7,684 nucleotides of DNA. It comes from Xanthobacteraceae bacterium. Lineage in GTDB: Bacteria > Pseudomonadota > Alphaproteobacteria > Rhizobiales > Xanthobacteraceae. How positions within the stretch are numbered: position 1 is the first letter of the stretch; the number at the start of each line of letters is the position of its first letter. The translations under genes were made by a program, and so were the position numbers. The DNA lies in NCBI GenBank assembly GCA_025929595.1, contig JAICQA010000125.1, positions 1-7,684 of the forward strand, written 5' to 3'. Of the stretch, positions 5,840-7,684 are shown piece after piece. The notes under the pieces were generated by a model. It did no database searches, was not told the origin of the DNA, and saw only the letters and a program-made list of their open reading frames with translations.

Positions 5840-6310
5840 TCACGCGCGGGCGAGGCGGTCGAGGGCGCCCTGCAGGATAAAGATCGCGGCGTGCTGGTCG
5901 ATGACGGCTGCACGTTTCCTGCGGCTCGCGTCGGCGGCGATCAGCTCGCGCTCGACGGCGGCGGTAGAGAGGCGCTCGTCCCAGAGCGCGATCGGCAATT
6001 CTGTGCGGCCGGCCAGGTTGCGGGCGAAAGCACGGGTGGATTGCGCCCGCGGGCCTTCGGAGCCGTCCATATTGATCGGCAGGCCCAGCACGAAACCTAT
6101 GGTGCCGCGTTCGGCGGCCAGTTGAAGCAGACGCGCGGCATCGGCGGTAAAATTCTTTCGCTCGATGGTTTCGACGGCGGTGGCGAGCCGCCGGTCCGGA
6201 TCGCTCGCCGCGACGCCGATGGTCTTGGTGCCGAGATCGAGCCCGATGAGTGTGCCCCGCGGCGGCAGCAGCGCGGCGGCTTCGATCAGAGGCAGGACCG
6301 GGGCGGACAT
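5840..6310 (-). CDS. ruvX: YqgF/RuvX, RNase H-fold nuclease for 16S rRNA maturation
   Basis: 156 residues, normal for alphaproteobacterial members of this nearly universal family, once called a putative Holliday junction resolvase and shown in Escherichia coli to help process the 5' end of pre-16S rRNA. Visible motifs are GLDLGTKTIGVA (23-34), with catalytic Asp25, GLPINMDG (76-83), the DERLST block (111-116) and IDQHAA (137-142), with Asp138; the acidic residues of the RNase H-like site are present. About 20 residues precede the first motif, as in relatives. The ATG at 6310 has no obvious ribosome binding site (CCCGCTCACC before it). It diverges from the UPF0173 hydrolase gene, and the permease gene follows on the same strand. 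Confidence 0.95.
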   Translation of the reverse strand: MSAPVLPLIEAAALLPPRGTLIGLDLGTKTIGVAASDPDRRLATAVETIERKNFTADAARLLQLAAERGTIGFVLGLPINMDGSEGPRAQSTRAFARNLAGRTELPIALWDERLSTAAVERELIAADASRRKRAAVIDQHAAIFILQGALDRLARA

Positions 6311-6338
6311 GGTGAGCGGGTAGCATGGCGACGGCGCA

Positions 6339-6366
6339 TTGTCGCCCGCAGGTCGGCGCCTATACT
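6339..6366 (+). promoter_or_regulatory. Probable sigma-70-type promoter of the UPF0173 hydrolase gene
   Basis: A TATACT (6361-6366), five of six matches to the -10 consensus, lies 16 bases after TTGTCG (6339-6344), four of six matches to the -35 consensus. Transcription would start near 6373, giving a leader of about 25 bases that contains the ribosome binding site GAGGAGA (6386-6392) before the ATG at 6397. It lies in the short gap between divergent ruvX and this gene, the expected place. Confidence 0.6.
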
Positions 6367-6396
6367 CCGGCCGTTCCGCGAACCCGAGGAGACCTC

Positions 6397-7098
6397 ATGC
6401 GCATCACCTGGTACGGCCATTCCGCCTTTCGCCTCGACTTCAAGGACAAGGTGGTCCTGATCGATCCGTTCTTCACCGACAACCCCGGTGTCGGCGGCGA
6501 CACGGCCGCAGCGGAAAAGGGCCTGACGCATATCCTCGTCACGCACGGTCACTTCGACCATCTCGGCGACACGGTCGCCATCGCGCAGCGCACCGGCGCG
6601 AAGGTGGTGACGAATTTCGACCTGTGCATGTGGATCGCCGCGCAGGGCGTCAAGAACTTCGATCCCATGAACACGGGCGGCACGACGGAGCACGGCGGCT
6701 TTACGGTGACACTCGTGCGCGCGGACCACTCGGCGTCCGCCATGAAGGATGGCGTGTCCCATGCGCTTGGTAGCCCGAACGGCGTCATCGTTACCGCGCC
6801 GGGCGAGCCGACGGTCTATCACATGGGCGACACGGATATTTTTTCCGACATGGCGCTGATCAATGAGTTGTACGCGCCGCAGGTCGCGATGGTGCCGATG
6901 GGCGACCGCTTCACCATGGGCCCGAAGACGGCCGCGCTTGCCGTCAAGCGGTTCTTCAAACTGAAGAGCGTGTTCCCCTGTCACTACGGTTCGTTCCTGC
7001 CGATGGTCGAGAAGGACGCGAGTAATTTCCTCGCCGAGATGAAGGGGCACTCGACGCAGGTGATCGTTCCGGAAAAGGGCAAGGCGGTCGAGGTGTGA
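6397..7098 (+). CDS. UPF0173 metal-dependent hydrolase (metallo-beta-lactamase fold)
   Basis: 233 residues, usual length for this conserved but poorly characterised family. The metal site is clear: His8 in WYGHS, the signature THGHFDH (49-55) giving His50, His52, Asp54 and His55, then His111 (RADHS), Asp145 in HMGDTD and His196 in PCHYG. These are the ligands expected for a two-metal metallo-beta-lactamase fold, so it should be an active hydrolase. The substrate is unknown, and the family is named in databases only as a metal-dependent hydrolase or UPF0173. There is no signal peptide, so it is cytoplasmic. The ATG at 6397 has an excellent ribosome binding site (GAGGAGA) and homologues begin MRITWYGHSA; an in-frame upstream ATG at 6325 would lie before the predicted promoter and is rejected. 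The last codon and stop share GTGA with the next gene. Confidence 0.94.
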   Translation: MRITWYGHSAFRLDFKDKVVLIDPFFTDNPGVGGDTAAAEKGLTHILVTHGHFDHLGDTVAIAQRTGAKVVTNFDLCMWIAAQGVKNFDPMNTGGTTEHGGFTVTLVRADHSASAMKDGVSHALGSPNGVIVTAPGEPTVYHMGDTDIFSDMALINELYAPQVAMVPMGDRFTMGPKTAALAVKRFFKLKSVFPCHYGSFLPMVEKDASNFLAEMKGHSTQVIVPEKGKAVEV

Positions 7099-7684
7099 CT
7101 CCGGTGCAGACGCGCGCAGCCACGGGCTGCGCGCCATGGGGACTTGGCGGAAGCCTCGCCTGGGGCTTCGCCGCGGTTGCGCTTTGGCTCGGCGCGCAGA
7201 TCGTCGTGGGCGAACTGGCGGCAAACTGGCTGTTTGACGGTGCGCCGCCTGATCCGCGCTCGCGTGTGACCAATGCGCCATTCGTGTCCATGGTGACGAT
7301 TGCGGCCGCCATCGTGCCGCTGGCGGTGCTTGCGATCGGCGTGCGGGCAGCAGGTTGCGAACTTGCGGACTATCTCGGACTGCGCGTGCCCGAGGGGCGC
7401 TACGTCGCCATCGGATTGGTCACACTCGCGGTGCTGATCCCGCTCGTCGATCTTCTGTCGTGGCTCGCGGGCTACCCTGTTACGCCTGCGTTCGTCCTCG
7501 ATATCTACCAGTCGGCGCGAGCGACCGGCACGCTAGTGCTTCTTGCGATCGCGCTCGGCGTGATTGCTCCGATTGTCGAGGAAACGATCTTTCGCGGTTT
7601 TCTCCTGCCGGGACTGGCGCATTCGGCGCTTGGGGCCACCGGCGCACTTCTGTTCATCTCGCTGAGCTGGGCGTTGTTGCACGC
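7095..7684 (+). CDS. CPBP-family intramembrane glutamic protease, N-terminal part (cut by window edge)
   Basis: An open frame of 196 codons running off the right edge. It probably starts with the GTG at 7095, overlapping the upstream stop as GTGA, with AAGG about ten bases before; a GTG at 7104 is an alternative. The protein is mostly hydrophobic, with helices near residues 20-40, 68-88, 104-124 and 145-160. Residues 162-167 are EETIFR, the EExxxR motif that supplies the catalytic glutamates of CPBP (Abi, Rce1-like) proteases. WALLH (192-196) matches the second conserved block ending in histidine. The remaining motifs lie beyond the window. Bacterial members are linked to bacteriocin self-immunity and membrane-protein processing; the role here is unknown. 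The overlap with the UPF0173 gene implies cotranscription and coupled translation. Confidence 0.87.
   Translation, partial: MTPVQTRAATGCAPWGLGGSLAWGFAAVALWLGAQIVVGELAANWLFDGAPPDPRSRVTNAPFVSMVTIAAAIVPLAVLAIGVRAAGCELADYLGLRVPEGRYVAIGLVTLAVLIPLVDLLSWLAGYPVTPAFVLDIYQSARATGTLVLLAIALGVIAPIVEETIFRGFLLPGLAHSALGATGALLFISLSWALLH

Noticed and set aside
6325..6396. Upstream ATG extending the UPF0173 hydrolase by 24 residues
   Set aside because: It would precede the predicted promoter, lacks a ribosome binding site, and homologues start MRITWYGHSA.
6286..7281. 331-codon minus-strand frame opposite the UPF0173 gene
   Set aside because: Antisense to a gene with an intact metallo-beta-lactamase site; the translation is His/Arg-rich without domains.
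1..7684. CRISPR array, tRNA/rRNA, insertion sequence, prophage or defence island
   Set aside because: No regularly spaced repeats, no cloverleaf-like segments, no transposase or integrase motifs; the gene content is housekeeping throughout.

Overview
The window is a high-GC (roughly two-thirds G+C by eye), densely coded stretch of a bacterial chromosome. Protein similarities recalled from memory point to an alphaproteobacterium, most likely of the Rhizobiales/Hyphomicrobiales. The clues are a pyrB-pyrC-plsY order, an alphaproteobacterial-type PyrC lacking its metal-binding histidines, a UPF0173 hydrolase beside ruvX, and a small secreted Cys/Tyr/Gly-rich protein of a kind common in that order. 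The genus cannot be named from the sequence. I see no phage, insertion sequence, CRISPR, tRNA or rRNA.

Layout. Bases 1-2566 (minus strand) form one operon: an unreported short leader ORF, pyrB (aspartate carbamoyltransferase), pyrC (a dihydroorotase homologue that looks catalytically dead) and the first 68 codons of plsY (phospholipid synthesis), cut by the window edge. Diverging from it, 2627-4285 (+) encodes a full-length AidB-type acyl-CoA dehydrogenase. A relatively AT-rich gap (4286-4444) with two small dyads leads to a small secreted protein (4445-4777, +), which ends in a strong UUCG-capped terminator (4806-4830). Converging on that terminator is a minus-strand pair: ruvX/yqgF (5840-6310) followed by an AEC-family permease (4830-5765). 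Diverging from ruvX, with a recognisable promoter, is a UPF0173 metal-dependent hydrolase (6397-7098). It overlaps by 4 bases the start of a CPBP intramembrane protease gene that runs off the right edge.

How it fits together. Most genes are housekeeping: pyrimidine synthesis, membrane lipid synthesis, rRNA maturation and alkylation-stress protection. I found no exotic multi-gene system. The items most worth checking are the degenerate PyrC (probably a structural partner of PyrB, not an enzyme), the 14-codon leader ORF with a strong ribosome binding site just before a pyrB that has almost none, and the dyads upstream of the small secreted protein.
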